From Phyllostachys edulis (taxonomy: Eukaryota > Streptophyta > Magnoliopsida > Poales > Poaceae): a DNA stretch of 64,000 bases. A program made the translations under genes and the position numbers. The notes beneath the pieces were generated by a model. The model saw only the letters and a list, made by a program, of their open reading frames with translations. It was not told where the DNA came from and ran no database searches. How positions within the stretch are numbered: the first letter of the stretch is position 1; every line of letters begins with the position of its first letter. Positions 55,051-64,000 of this stretch are shown here, one piece after another. Location of the stretch: positions 86,945,333-87,009,332 of the forward strand of contig CM070548.1 in NCBI GenBank assembly GCA_036346405.1, written 5' to 3'.

Positions 55051-56382
55051 AATGCCCGGCGACTACCACTGATGGGATACCTCACAGTACCTTCTGTGAA
55101 CTACTTTGGTTGCACAATGTTGTTACAAGCCCTTGTGACAATACCAGTCGGTGCAGGCTTGAACAAAATCTAAGGAGGCGAGAGTTTCACCTATATAATC
55201 AGACGCTTGATCCAAAGTATTAGTTGTAGAATGATTAGGATTTGCAACCTACACAGTGATCATTCTCTATAACTAGCTCAGGAATACACGGCGTGTTTAG
55301 TGGAGGAAGGAATGTCGGCAAAATAGTGGTCAAGAGAGAATTCACAGGACGAGATGAATTAGAGGAACTGGAGGTAGCAAAAGGAAATATTGATTCATCA
55401 AAAACGACATCCCTAGATATGTACACACGTCGTGTTGACCGATGTAAACATTTATATCCAAGACTACTATACCCTAAGAAGACACACTGTTGAGAATGAA
55501 AAGCAAGCTTGCGTGTGTTGTATGGACGCAAATTTGTCCAACATGCATGCACATCTGAACACTTTAAGAACCGTGTAGTCTGGTGTTGTACCTAGGAGAC
55601 GAAACAAAGGAGTGGTGTTTTCAATGACTCAACTAGGAAGGCGATTAATGATATAAGTGGTCGTGAGGAACCCTTCATCCCAAAATCTTAGAGGTATGGA
55701 AGATTGAGCTAGAAGGGCTAAGCCGGTCTCAACAATATGTCGATGTTTTCGCTCGGCAATGCCATTATGCTGATGGGTATGAGGACAAGACACCCTATGA
55801 GATATACCAAGAGAGGCAAAGAACTTGTGTAATTTTTTATATTCCCCACCCCAGTTAGTTTGAATCACAAGGATTTTTCGATCAAGAAGACACTCAACAT
55901 TCTTTTGAAACTTGATGAAAACTTGTTCAACATCGGACTTACACTTTAAGAGATAAACCCATGTGAACTTACTATAGTCATCCAAAAAACTTACATAATA
56001 TTTGTAGCCTCCTACTGAAGTAAGGGTTGGACCCCAAACATCTGAATGAATAAGCTATAAAGGAGAAGAAGAAACTTGAATAGAACTATATGGCATCTGA
56101 TGTATCTTTGCTTGTTGGCAAGCATCACACATCGTTACATGCTTATTGGACTCAGAGGAAATCTTGTTGGACTGTAGGATATGTTGGACAACTGGAAGAG
56201 CTGGATGACTGAGACGTCTGTGCCAGAGACAGAGGAAACCCTTGTGGAAGCAAAAGTACTCCGAGCTAAACCACTAGTAACCCTAGCGGCTGTTGACTCC
56301 TCAAGTACGGGATCAGCTGCACTCTCCACAGGAAGTGATTCTCACAGCTGAGTTTCACCGTACGTAGTGGCCGAAGGACGAA
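55051..56382 (-). pseudogene. pol: Integrase and gag remnant of the minus-strand copia
   Basis: From 56382 down: a gag N-terminus (KLSCENHFLWRVQLIPYLR) that jumps directly into the GAG-pre-integrase segment (LWHRRLSHPALPVV ... CDACQ, about 56215-56120), showing that the capsid C-part, zinc knuckle and protease are deleted. The integrase core has Asp in IHSDVWGP (about 56025), Asn instead of Asp in QTNWGGEY (about 55860) and Glu in NGIAERKH (about 55755). A stop at 55629 and another near 56055 replace Gln or similar codons. The C-terminal part (55552-55235) has QQCVFLGYSS and RRVYISRDVVFDE. Confidence 0.82.
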
Positions 56383-56387
56383 GTGGG

Positions 56388-57008
56388 TGACGAGGATTCT
56401 TGACCAGGTCAACTTTTTTCAGTCAAACTCAAAGTTCCTGTCAAAGAAGACCTACTTAATATAGGCCCACTGTATTATGGTTATGAACCTGCAACCAGTT
56501 TATAAATGAAGTTTAATTCCCTTTATTATGACCAGTTTAGGTCATAGACAACCATCTATGTACATTGTACGGCTAGCTATACGACTTTGGACAATCACGA
56601 CTAACAAAGCGGTCGGGGACACCATGATTACCCACGGATCAAGGAAGATGACTTTGGTGCATTCAAGAACTTACAATAGCTTAACCAATGAACCACGATA
56701 GTTCAAGACTCTCCTGGTGAACGTGCTGAAGATTAGAGATGCCTTTAGTGCCTTTAACTGTCACCCCTTCATATACTATAAAGGAGGTAGCCCACATTCT
56801 CTATAATAACGATTATGATATAGAATCATAGATTGATAACAATATTCATTCGTTAGTCACGATCATTAAGATCATTCTATAACATTCTTTGTATTCTCAT
56901 ACAAACACTCAGTATATCCACAACAATATATGATCTTCATTTGATAGCGTTCTCACATTACTTTCCTGAGTAAGTTTAATAGGGAACTCTGTGTTCCGAT
57001 CATCGACA
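56388..57008 (+). mobile_element. Solo LTR, 621 bp
   Basis: It starts TGACGAGGATTC at 56388 and ends GATCATCGACA at 57008, with a plant TATA box (ACTATAAAGGAGG, 56769-56781) at the right place for plus-strand U3-R-U5. The flanks are GTGGG (56383-56387) and ATGGG (57009-57013), one base different. No internal domain is attached. Its right flank is also the left flank of the next element. Confidence 0.65.
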
Positions 57009-57013
57009 ATGGG

Positions 57014-57897
57014 TGATGCGACAATGGGTGTCCTGATCTTTCGATGAGAAGGATAATTCGATTGGGTGGAGATGACTCTCACGATTCGGCTACCAATCGT
57101 ACACGACTAATATGCCCGGCAATCGCTGAACCAACTCCGAGTTCGTTATCGACCTTGCTAGAAACACGATCAACCTAATCACGAAGGTTTGTTCCTACAT
57201 ACAATCGAAGAACAAGCAAGAACAAGATAAATAACAATCTGAAATTGCAAATAGGATTGAATGCAAAAGGTGATATTCCGATTAAGGATCTTGACCGGGT
57301 TTATCTAGACACACACAGAAGATACAAGTTGCAACGAAGGCTAACTAAACATAAATAAAATCCAAGGAAACTAGAGGGCGGCGGCCACTATGTATAGGAG
57401 CAAGAGGGAGGGGCGGTGGTACTGTTCATGCACAAATAGTATGGGCCAAGGGTTTTTATCCGAATTACAAGGCCCACGGCCCAAATAGGTGACACAGTAT
57501 CTTCTTTCGATGATTCCAAAGCACTCTGAACGAATTTGGAGGTGAGGCTGGATCTGTTGGGAAGAGGATGAGATAAGCTTTCTATCAAGTACTCGTGGAC
57601 CTCAAACGGACTCTGTATGTGGAAGTTATGCACGTTTGAAGTCGGTGCTATCTCTGGAGGCCGAATTGGATTCCAAAACGTGTCCAGCTCGAACTCTTAC
57701 TTGGCTTGGACAAAAAGTGATGTGGTGCTGCACAAATATACATTTTCATCATTAGGTAGCATCATATAGTTCATATAATATAAAGACACTCCTAAAAGCG
57801 AGCCCACCTAATAATTTAAGTGAAGTGTACGAGCTCTTGTAATTGAAACAGCAAATATATCAATATGGTTGTATCCATAGGGGTCATGTCCTCATCA
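57014..57897 (-). repeat. 3' LTR of the gag-only gypsy element
   Basis: 884 bp, TG...CA ends, adjacent to the polypurine tract at 57898-57908. Confidence 0.85.
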
Positions 57898-58181
57898 TAC
57901 CCCCCTTCTTGAAAACAAAGTCATCCTCAGCTTTTGATAAGTTGAAAATAGGGTAACAAAGAAGCCAAGGTGTATGCATGGTATATGTATATGTTATCTG
58001 TTTTAACGGTTCTTTGTTATTACACAATTAATGTTATAAAATAGCAGCGATCATAAAAGCTCATTGTATTATTGCCCCAAGAATAATCATATATGTTAAT
58101 GATCAAAACAAAATTTCTCACAGAGCAATTATTGCAACTAGTTTTGCAAATGTAAGTGAAGCGTTTATGCAATTCAAATCT

Positions 58182-59790
58182 CTAAAGTTGTAAACTTGTA
58201 GTGGTATCACATATGGGCAAATCTACAACTTTTGGAATCAAACAAAGTTCATCCATATAATCAAATTTCAATCGAGCAATAGAAAATTCATCTAGCAAGG
58301 GTGAAAAGATTTGTAAGTTCTTCCATACTTCAACATCATGATGCAGATTATCAATACTAGATGATGCAATAAGAGATAAACACATATGCATTGGATGATT
58401 ACTAAATTTTATTTTCCTCTCATAATGAACATGATCGAGCACACAAGAATTGTTGTTTAAAATAGCAAGCTTCAATTCATCTATGTGATCACGAGTTATG
58501 CATATTCGATAAACAAGAAATTGATTGTCTACACCATAATCTCCAATCAAATTAAACTTATACCTAGGGGTATAGGTACTAGACAAGGATTTTGAACATG
58601 CAATTTCAGAAACTTTCTCCATAGCATGTGACAATTTCGTAGGCGAATCCAATATAATGTAACATAAAGAATTAGCAGGAGAAATTCTAGTCAAAACTTC
58701 TGTATGTCTAACCAATTCCACATAATCATTAGATGTGATTAACTCATCACAGGAAACACTAAAAACAACAGGCAATTCAATTATTTTATCACATGATGCA
58801 CTCAAGTCAATGCAGTCTGAATTCTCTACTTGAAACATGTGCATATTAGAATTGTTTTCCAGTAATTGTTGCTCTAAAATAGCATGAACAGTGGACAATT
58901 GTAGTTTTTCACAAGCATACTCGCCTTGAGTGATGATAGCACTATGATCTTTACCTTTTTGGCTCTCCTCAGATGATGTAGGTGCATCTATCTCCTCATC
59001 TTCCTTCTCAACCAATGGAGTAGGTGGCTCAATCAGCTCATTCTCCACTTCGGTATGGTTCTCAACTTCCTGTAAGTTGTTAGTTACAAAAAAAAGACAC
59101 AAACACAAGTTTGTTCTCGTGTTTTGTATCATCAAGCATGCTCAATTTCTCATCGATCTGACTTTCAACCTTACAGGCAAGTATAAACAAATGAGGGAGA
59201 GAACCATATTCTTTGTGAACAAGAAGGTCCTGGATTGGTTGATTAATCCCACTTAAGAATCTATTCTCTGTAGCTTCAGCATGTTCCTCTAAGCCACAAC
59301 GCAACAAACGAGTTTTCAATTCATGATAGTATTCCCTTACAGTTCTACGACCTTATTTGAAATGTTGTAATCTAGCTAGCAAATAATCAACATGATATTT
59401 AGGAACAAATTCATCTCTCAAAAGTTTCTTTAATGCATGCCAAGTTTGAGGCACTCTTCCATGTCTACGTAAATACTTCCACCATAGTATTGCATCCTCA
59501 ATAAAAACACTAGTGACAACTCTAATCTTTTGTCTATCAAACCACTCATAATATTCAAATTCTTTGTCTAAAGCTATCTCCCGGTCAACATAGGCATTAT
59601 GATCAAATTTACTAGCAAAGGATGGTAAAGTGATTTTATTTTTACTAGACGTACTATCACAATCATATATCTTCTGTGGTGGAGAAACTTGGCTCAAGCT
59701 TACATTTTTCTTGCGGACTTTCTTGCGCTCCTGCACAATGGCTCGAAAAAGACGTGGATCTATCTCGTAATCATCCCGTGAACCTACCAT
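58182..59790 (-). pseudogene. gag: Gypsy-type gag with long C-terminal extension, broken
   Basis: The likely start is the ATG at about 59790 (MVGSRDDYEIDPRLF); the open frame extends further left of that without an obvious leader. A basic stretch (ERKKVRKKN) is followed by a Retrotrans_gag-type capsid part (AILWWKYLRRHGRVPQTW and LLRDEFVPKYHVDYLLARLQ, about 59510-59360). A TAA at 59350-59352 replaces a Gln; the frame then continues (LRCGLEEHAEATENRFLSGI) to 59080. A shift at the eight-A run near 59086 leads into a 300-codon frame (59085-58182) with an acidic part, EEESQKG-type charges and segments such as NLIGDYGVDNQFLVYRICI. That last part is not a known domain to me, but it is long and open, so it was coding until recently. 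Confidence 0.75.
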
Positions 59791-59838
59791 AGTTAGTAGA
59801 AAAAAAGAAAACAAATCACAAGTATATGTTCCTATCAA

Positions 59839-61262
59839 CTACTAGCATTTGGAGGCTCAAAGTCGCTCACACTCAAGCTAATACCATGTTCTTACCAATT
59901 CTTTCCAAGCAAACAGGCGGTGACCGGTAACTAGTGTCGGTGCTAGACGATCTCCGAAGATTGACAAAGCGATTGCAAGTAACTGGTACCTGTACAATGG
60001 TAGTAGGTGGAGCTGGGATATGCTTCAATATGGTAGCAAGGATTAGCAACAATCAAATCAGTAATGCAAGTTGAAAAATTGTTCAAAATACTAGTCAATG
60101 TTGCTGATCCTAGCCTAGTAAAAGCTAGCTAATCAAAGCCTATGAAGAGAAGTGTATGAATGCACACGCAAAGATCAATGTGGCTTGATGTAAGCAAAAG
60201 AAATTCGCACACCAAGTGCTAGGAGAGACACTAGCCAACTACTCAAACATCTTTGTAGGGGCATAAAATTGTTCACACGATAGAGAACACAAAAATCATA
60301 ATAATGTGTAATGTAAACAACCCTCTAGTTTAAGCAGTAAACAACAGCTAGTCTCAAGAGATGAAATAATAAAGTTTTATATGGCTTATATATGCTCTTT
60401 TGAAAGGTTCCGATGAGATGTACAACTTTACAGTTGAGGCAAATCCCAAATTCCGAAAGGAAGACAAAAAGAAATGGCAAAAACAGATTCTGAAAACTTG
60501 CGACGTGTATTCGGGGCAGAAGATGGCCGATTTTGGGGCCCCGGGAGGAAGACTAGTGGTTTATGTGTCAAGGATAGGCCTCATCGTTAGCTTTCCAACA
60601 AGCACAAGAACGTCCAAAACGGACACCATATGCAAAAATTATGCCTGTTTTACTGAAGGTGTCTCGGAAACGGAATCGTACTCGGACTTGAGACCGTCTC
60701 GGGTGCAAATTGAAATTGCTATATCTTTCAAACTTGTGGGCAAAACTTGCTGAAATTTTTTGTGGAAGCTTGTGGCTATATGTAGGTCTCCACTAATTTT
60801 CACTGGTTTTTGATGTAAGTTTTTTTTCTTTCGACCGCGGCTTTTGTTCTGTGCGGCGGCTTCTTTCTCCTTCTATTATTTTGCGGGCCCTAGGGTTTTC
60901 TGCAAGTCGCAAATAACAGCAAAGTGTTCTCTTTTTTTGGTGCGGATTAGAGGAGTTCTAACCCATGAAGTTTCTATTTTAGATGCAAAAACTAAGAACC
61001 CTGAAAGAACGATCAAGCAACACGAAAGAAACACGAGATACAACTAGGCAATAACTAGAACTAGAAATCAGCAACCTGACACGACTATGCAACCAATGAT
61101 TCAACGAACAAAAACCAAAATGAAAAATTGCAATGGCACAAAGGGGGTTCGGACAGGTATGATAATGGTGCCACAAAAATTTTTGTGGGATATTTTCTGG
61201 ACTCTAGGTATAAAAAACGAATTTACTACTAGAAAACTAGAAACTCTCGCCGATCAACTTTA
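59839..61262 (-). other. Untranslated leader of the gag-only gypsy element
   Basis: Between the primer-binding site and gag there are about 1.4 kb without long minus-strand frames. A plus-strand open stretch at 60400-60753 is probably chance; it has no domain I know. Long leaders are common in non-autonomous plant LTR elements. Confidence 0.45.
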
Positions 61263-61276
61263 GCTCTGATACTACC

Positions 61277-62163
61277 TGATGCGACAATAGGTGTCCCGAT
61301 CTTTTGATGAGAAGGATAATTCAATTTGGTGGAGATGACTCTCACAATCTGGCTACCAATCGTACCTGACCAATATGCCCGGCAATCGCTGAACCAACTC
61401 TGAGTTCGTTATCGACCTTGCTAGAAACACGATCGACCTGACCACGAAGGTCTGTTTCTGCATGCAATCGAAGAACAAGCAAGAACAAGATAAATAGCAA
61501 TATGAAATTGCAAACAGGATTGAATACACAAGGTGTGATTTCGATTAAGGATATTGACCGGGTGGTCTAGTCGACACACGTAGAAGATACAAGTTGCAAC
61601 GAATGCTAACTAAACATAAACAAAATCCAAGAAAACTAGAGGGCGATGGCCACTATGTATAGGAGCAAGAGGGAGGGGCAGCGGTACTGTTCACACGTGA
61701 ACAGTATGAGCCTAGGGTTTCTATCTGAAGTACAAGGCCCACAGCCCAAATAGGTGACGCATTATCTTCTTTCAACGATTTCAATGTGCTCCAAACGAAT
61801 TTGGAGCTGAAACTAGATCCATTGGAAAGATGATGAGATAAGCTTTCCATCAAATACTCGTGGACCTCAAAAGGATTCCGTATGTGAAAGTTATGCACGT
61901 TTGAAGTTGGTGGTGTCGCCGGAGGCCGAATTGGATTTCAAAACGTGTCCAACTCGAACTCTTACTTGGCTTGGACAAAAAGTGACGTGGTGCTGCACAA
62001 ATATACATTTTCATCATTAGATAGCATCATATACTTCATATAATATAAAGGCACTCCTAAAAACGTGCTCACCAGATAATTTAAGTGAAGTGCACGAGCT
62101 CTTATAATTGGAACAGGAAGCATATCAAATATGGTTGTATCCATAGGGGTCATGTCCTCATCA
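61277..62163 (-). repeat. 5' LTR of the gag-only gypsy element
   Basis: 887 bp. The primer-binding site TAGTATCAGAGC (61263-61274) lies two bases beyond its minus-strand end. Confidence 0.85.
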
Positions 62164-62168
62164 GTGGG

Positions 62169-62253
62169 TAGCAGTCAGACGACATGGCTCCAGACATGCT
62201 CGAGGTAGAAGATGAACTCGTCGCTGAGCTTTGCGTGGACATCCTTGATCAAA
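62169..62253 (-). pseudogene. gag: Leader and gag start of the minus-strand copia
   Basis: A short segment between the primer-binding site (62254-62265) and the gypsy insertion. Its minus-strand reading (LIKDVHAKLSDEFIFYLEHVW) is open but does not resemble a copia capsid, so it may be leader. The recognisable gag N-terminus resumes at 56382. Confidence 0.4.
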
Positions 62254-62265
62254 GCTCTGATACCA
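62254..62265 (-). promoter_or_regulatory. Primer-binding site of the minus-strand copia
   Basis: Exact TGGTATCAGAGC on the minus strand, directly against the LTR at 62266; complementary to initiator tRNA-Met. Confidence 0.88.
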
Positions 62266-62549
62266 TGTGAAAATACGAGAGATTGCTGCAAGAGAACCTC
62301 AAGGGTTCTTGAGTATTTATACTCATCAAGATTTACATATAAGGGCCACTTCAGAGACATCTGATAAAATTGAAACGATACAGAGATTTACAGATAAGAA
62401 AGATTACAGCTTGGAAACCAAGGAAGCTTAAATGTATACAACTCGGAAACACTCAAACGTGTTTTGCCGGAATTGCTACAGTCTTCGGCATTGACAAGAT
62501 TAGCAGAACATCTACAAGAGTTAGTTACGGATTCTAACTTCTTTCAACA
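62266..62549 (-). repeat. 5' LTR of the minus-strand copia
   Basis: 284 bp. Relative to the 3' LTR it has about 57 extra bases (near 62340-62395) that include a second GAGATTTACAGATAA copy, so it arose by local duplication or insertion. TATA box GAGTATAAATA at 62313-62323 on the minus strand. Confidence 0.85.
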
Positions 62550-63679
62550 GACAGATTACACTATCAAGACAGGAGATAAATGGATAGAAGAAGTGTTCTC
62601 TAGTTCTCTGAGACGAGACGAGCTTCAAGCCGTCAAATACTGCACCCTTACTTGGTGCGGTCAAGTCCAATATAACAAAGCCCAATCTTACTCGACAGGA
62701 GATTCCAATGTGTGGCTTAGTTGGAGTAGCAGCCTGAGTCCTTGTGCCGTGAAGGTTGATAGACTATTATAGGGAATTAGGGCGAAGTGTTATGCCTGAT
62801 GTTGTAGAGTGACTACGTGAGTGCGCGATGTGATGCAGCAACTCCATCTGTTTGTGAGATTCTTCTCAAATCCAATGGTTGCATCGATAAATCCCTCGGG
62901 AAAAGGAAGAAGTAATGATGAATTGCCATGAGTGGTGTCACAATTCAGTCTAAAGTGCAAAAGGAAAGGAGAAAAATCCCACGAACAACACATTTTAAAT
63001 CAGTTTTGTTATTTAGGAATTTGTCCTCTTGTTTTTGCGTCATCTTTTCCAGCTTGGTTTAGATTTTCAAAATTTGAAGGTTAGTGATCTGATAGATCAT
63101 ATGTCCATTTTGGAGTTTCTTTAGAAGTTTGTTTGCATGAACCAGCATTTGTACTTAGATATATGCTTTGATGAATTCTAGAATGTTCACATCTGCGTTG
63201 GAATTCGCTCCAGAATTTACTTCAGAAGTTGGTTGCATGAACCAGGATTTGTACTTAATATCATAGGTCTACGTTGACTCCTGAATATGTATCTGTGTGG
63301 ATGCAGAGCATGGATTTTTTAAAGAAGTTGGTTTGCATGAACCAGGATCTGTACTTAGATATCTTCTTGGATGAATTCTAGCATGTTTACATCTGCATTG
63401 GAATTTGCTTTAGATGTGTACTATGACTACTGAATTGGTATTTGCATTGGATGCAGAGCATGGATGGAGTGGATTTTATCCACACCACAATTCTTTTTAT
63501 TCCTAGGAGTGCCTCAACTTTTCATTGTTTGATATGAGCAGATAGCAATTTAGGTATAGAGCTCATGTGCCGAGAAATTATAAAATTTGCTTCTCATGAA
63601 GGGTCCGACAGATAAGAAGGTGTGGTTCATCTTATGTTGAGTGATTTACAGATCCTGGGAAGTGTAAAACTTATACTTC
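62550..63679. other. Unresolved sequence with a minisatellite
   Basis: A plus-strand open stretch continues from the LTR to 62772 (SSSLRRDELQAVKYCTLTWC) but has no known domain. The rest to 63100 is unremarkable. From 63115 on a degenerate repeat is present. Confidence 0.4.
63110..63450. repeat. Degenerate tandem repeat, about 95-110 bp period
   Basis: Three units share GAAGTTGGTTTGCATGAACC, then AGGATTTGTACTTAGATAT, with starts near 63126, 63226 and 63323. Between them lie GATGAATTCTAGAATGTTCAC and CATCTGCRTTGGAATT words in units one and three. Confidence 0.75.
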
Positions 63680-64000
63680 TTAAATGCTAGTACGCTCCAA
63701 AGCAGCAATCTCCTTAGACATTGCGAGCTGCCACTCAGGGTAAGTAGCATCCTCACGGTAGGTCGTAGGCTCAGAAAGAGCAGTGACTGCGAAGACGTAG
63801 CACTCAGGAGGCCTGACGCTGCGATGATCACGAAGATCGTATCTGGGAGGAGAAGGTGGAGCAGGACCCAGCAAGGACAGAGAAGAAGAACTGGGAACAG
63901 AACCAAACAAAGGCAAAGGCTCAACAGGGGAAGGAGTAGGCTGAGGACGACGAGGGTGGTGCAGAGGAAAGGATGGAATCTCAACAAAAGAGCAGAAAGA
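63680..64000 (-). pseudogene. pol: Copia polyprotein fragment at the right edge
   Basis: The minus-strand frame has the linker before copia reverse transcriptase (RYDLRDHRSVRPPECYVFA, about 63835-63779) and the start of the RT (EPTTYREDATYPEWQLAMSK, about 63770-63711), ending at a stop in LERTSI where the family continues with a Trp-rich stretch. It is unlike the other copia copies here. The upstream part lies beyond the window; the downstream part is absent, so it is truncated at about 63680. Confidence 0.75.

Larger units (their letters stand above)
57014..62163 (-). mobile_element. Gag-only gypsy element, 5.15 kb
   Basis: Two LTRs (57014-57897, 884 bp; 61277-62163, 887 bp) share about nine bases in ten. 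Minus-strand start TGATGAGGACATGACCCC, end TTGTCGCATCA. A polypurine tract (GAAGGGGGGTA on the minus strand, 57898-57908) and a primer-binding site (TAGTATCAGAGC, 61263-61274) are in place. The flanks are ATGGG (57009-57013) and GTGGG (62164-62168). The interior encodes only gag-like protein; there is no protease, reverse transcriptase or integrase. It must have relied on another element's enzymes. Confidence 0.85.
51025..62549 (-). mobile_element. Minus-strand copia element with three nested insertions
   Basis: The 3' LTR (51025-51251) and 5' LTR (62266-62549) match in sequence (minus-strand start TGTTGAAAGAAGTTAG, end TTCACA). The 5' copy has an extra 55-60 bp. A primer-binding site abuts the 5' LTR and a GAGGGGGAC purine tract abuts the 3' LTR. 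The interior is split by a LINE (52717-55040), a solo LTR (56388-57008) and a gypsy element (57014-62163). Without those it is only about 3.4 kb, because the middle of gag and all of the protease are deleted. I saw no clear 5-bp target duplication. Confidence 0.85.

Noticed and set aside
60400..60753. Plus-strand frame of 117 codons inside the gypsy leader
   Set aside because: It is opposite to the element's sense, with no domain and no promoter. Plausible by chance in 1.4 kb.

Overview
The window looks like heterochromatic or gene-poor DNA of a grass (Poaceae). The signs are CACTA elements with short subterminal repeats, Sirevirus-type and Hopscotch-like Ty1/copia elements, very long Ty3/gypsy-type LTRs built on GGAGGTCC/GGACCTCC arrays, a PIF/Harbinger element, MITEs, a truncated plant L1 LINE, and plant-style TATA boxes and GT-AG splice sites. 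I cannot name the species. Almost every long reading frame is a decayed transposon gene; only one ordinary host gene is supported.

Layout. 1-1186: unresolved sequence with a duplicated 57-bp motif. 1187-25551: a PIF/Harbinger-like element (TSD TAA) split by a 23.3-kb CACTA element, CACTA-1 (1801-25083, TSD GTG). CACTA-1 was itself filled by a minus-strand gypsy-type LTR (2163-2885), a diverged long LTR in reverse (3861-7110), a (CATATA)n microsatellite (7195-7540), and two partial minus-strand Sirevirus copies that share one LTR (copy A 7855-10427, LTR 10428-12069, copy B 12070-22321). Copy B is cut in its protease active site by a 4.19-kb solo LTR (17582-21769, TSD GCTGT). A further Sirevirus-like LTR piece lies at 22322-23406. 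The right part of CACTA-1 keeps a GC-rich leader exon, a small broken gene and the subterminal repeats.

25555-29791: intergenic DNA with a MITE (26891-27268), an AT microsatellite and a large inverted-repeat family (28054-29420, again at 37339-37800). A second CACTA of the same family, CACTA-2 (29792-37335, TSD TAA), interrupts one copy of that family. CACTA-2 keeps a decayed minus-strand gene with Transposase_24-like and Ulp1-like (C48) parts, and upstream of it three miRNA-like hairpins on tandem repeats. A fourth, almost perfect hairpin of the same family lies in CACTA-1 (3028-3139). The arms differ between copies by paired, compensating changes. This is the most interesting signal in the window.

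39366-50900: the host gene. It has a TATA box, a non-coding first exon ending at 39864, a 10.2-kb 5'UTR intron, and an 83-residue CDS at 50089-50340. The intron swelled by insertion of a gypsy-derived non-autonomous element (40605-48068), itself hit by a MITE and by a Hopscotch-like copia element (41797-47558).

51025-62549: a minus-strand copia element downstream of the host gene. It contains a 5'-truncated LINE (52717-55040, 10-bp TSD), a 621-bp solo LTR (56388-57008) and a gag-only gypsy element (57014-62163); the last two sit side by side at the same 5-bp target. 62550-64000: unresolved sequence, a minisatellite and the start of another copia fragment at the right edge. The genes do not form a pathway; the window records layered insertion, LTR recombination and nonsense decay around one small host gene.
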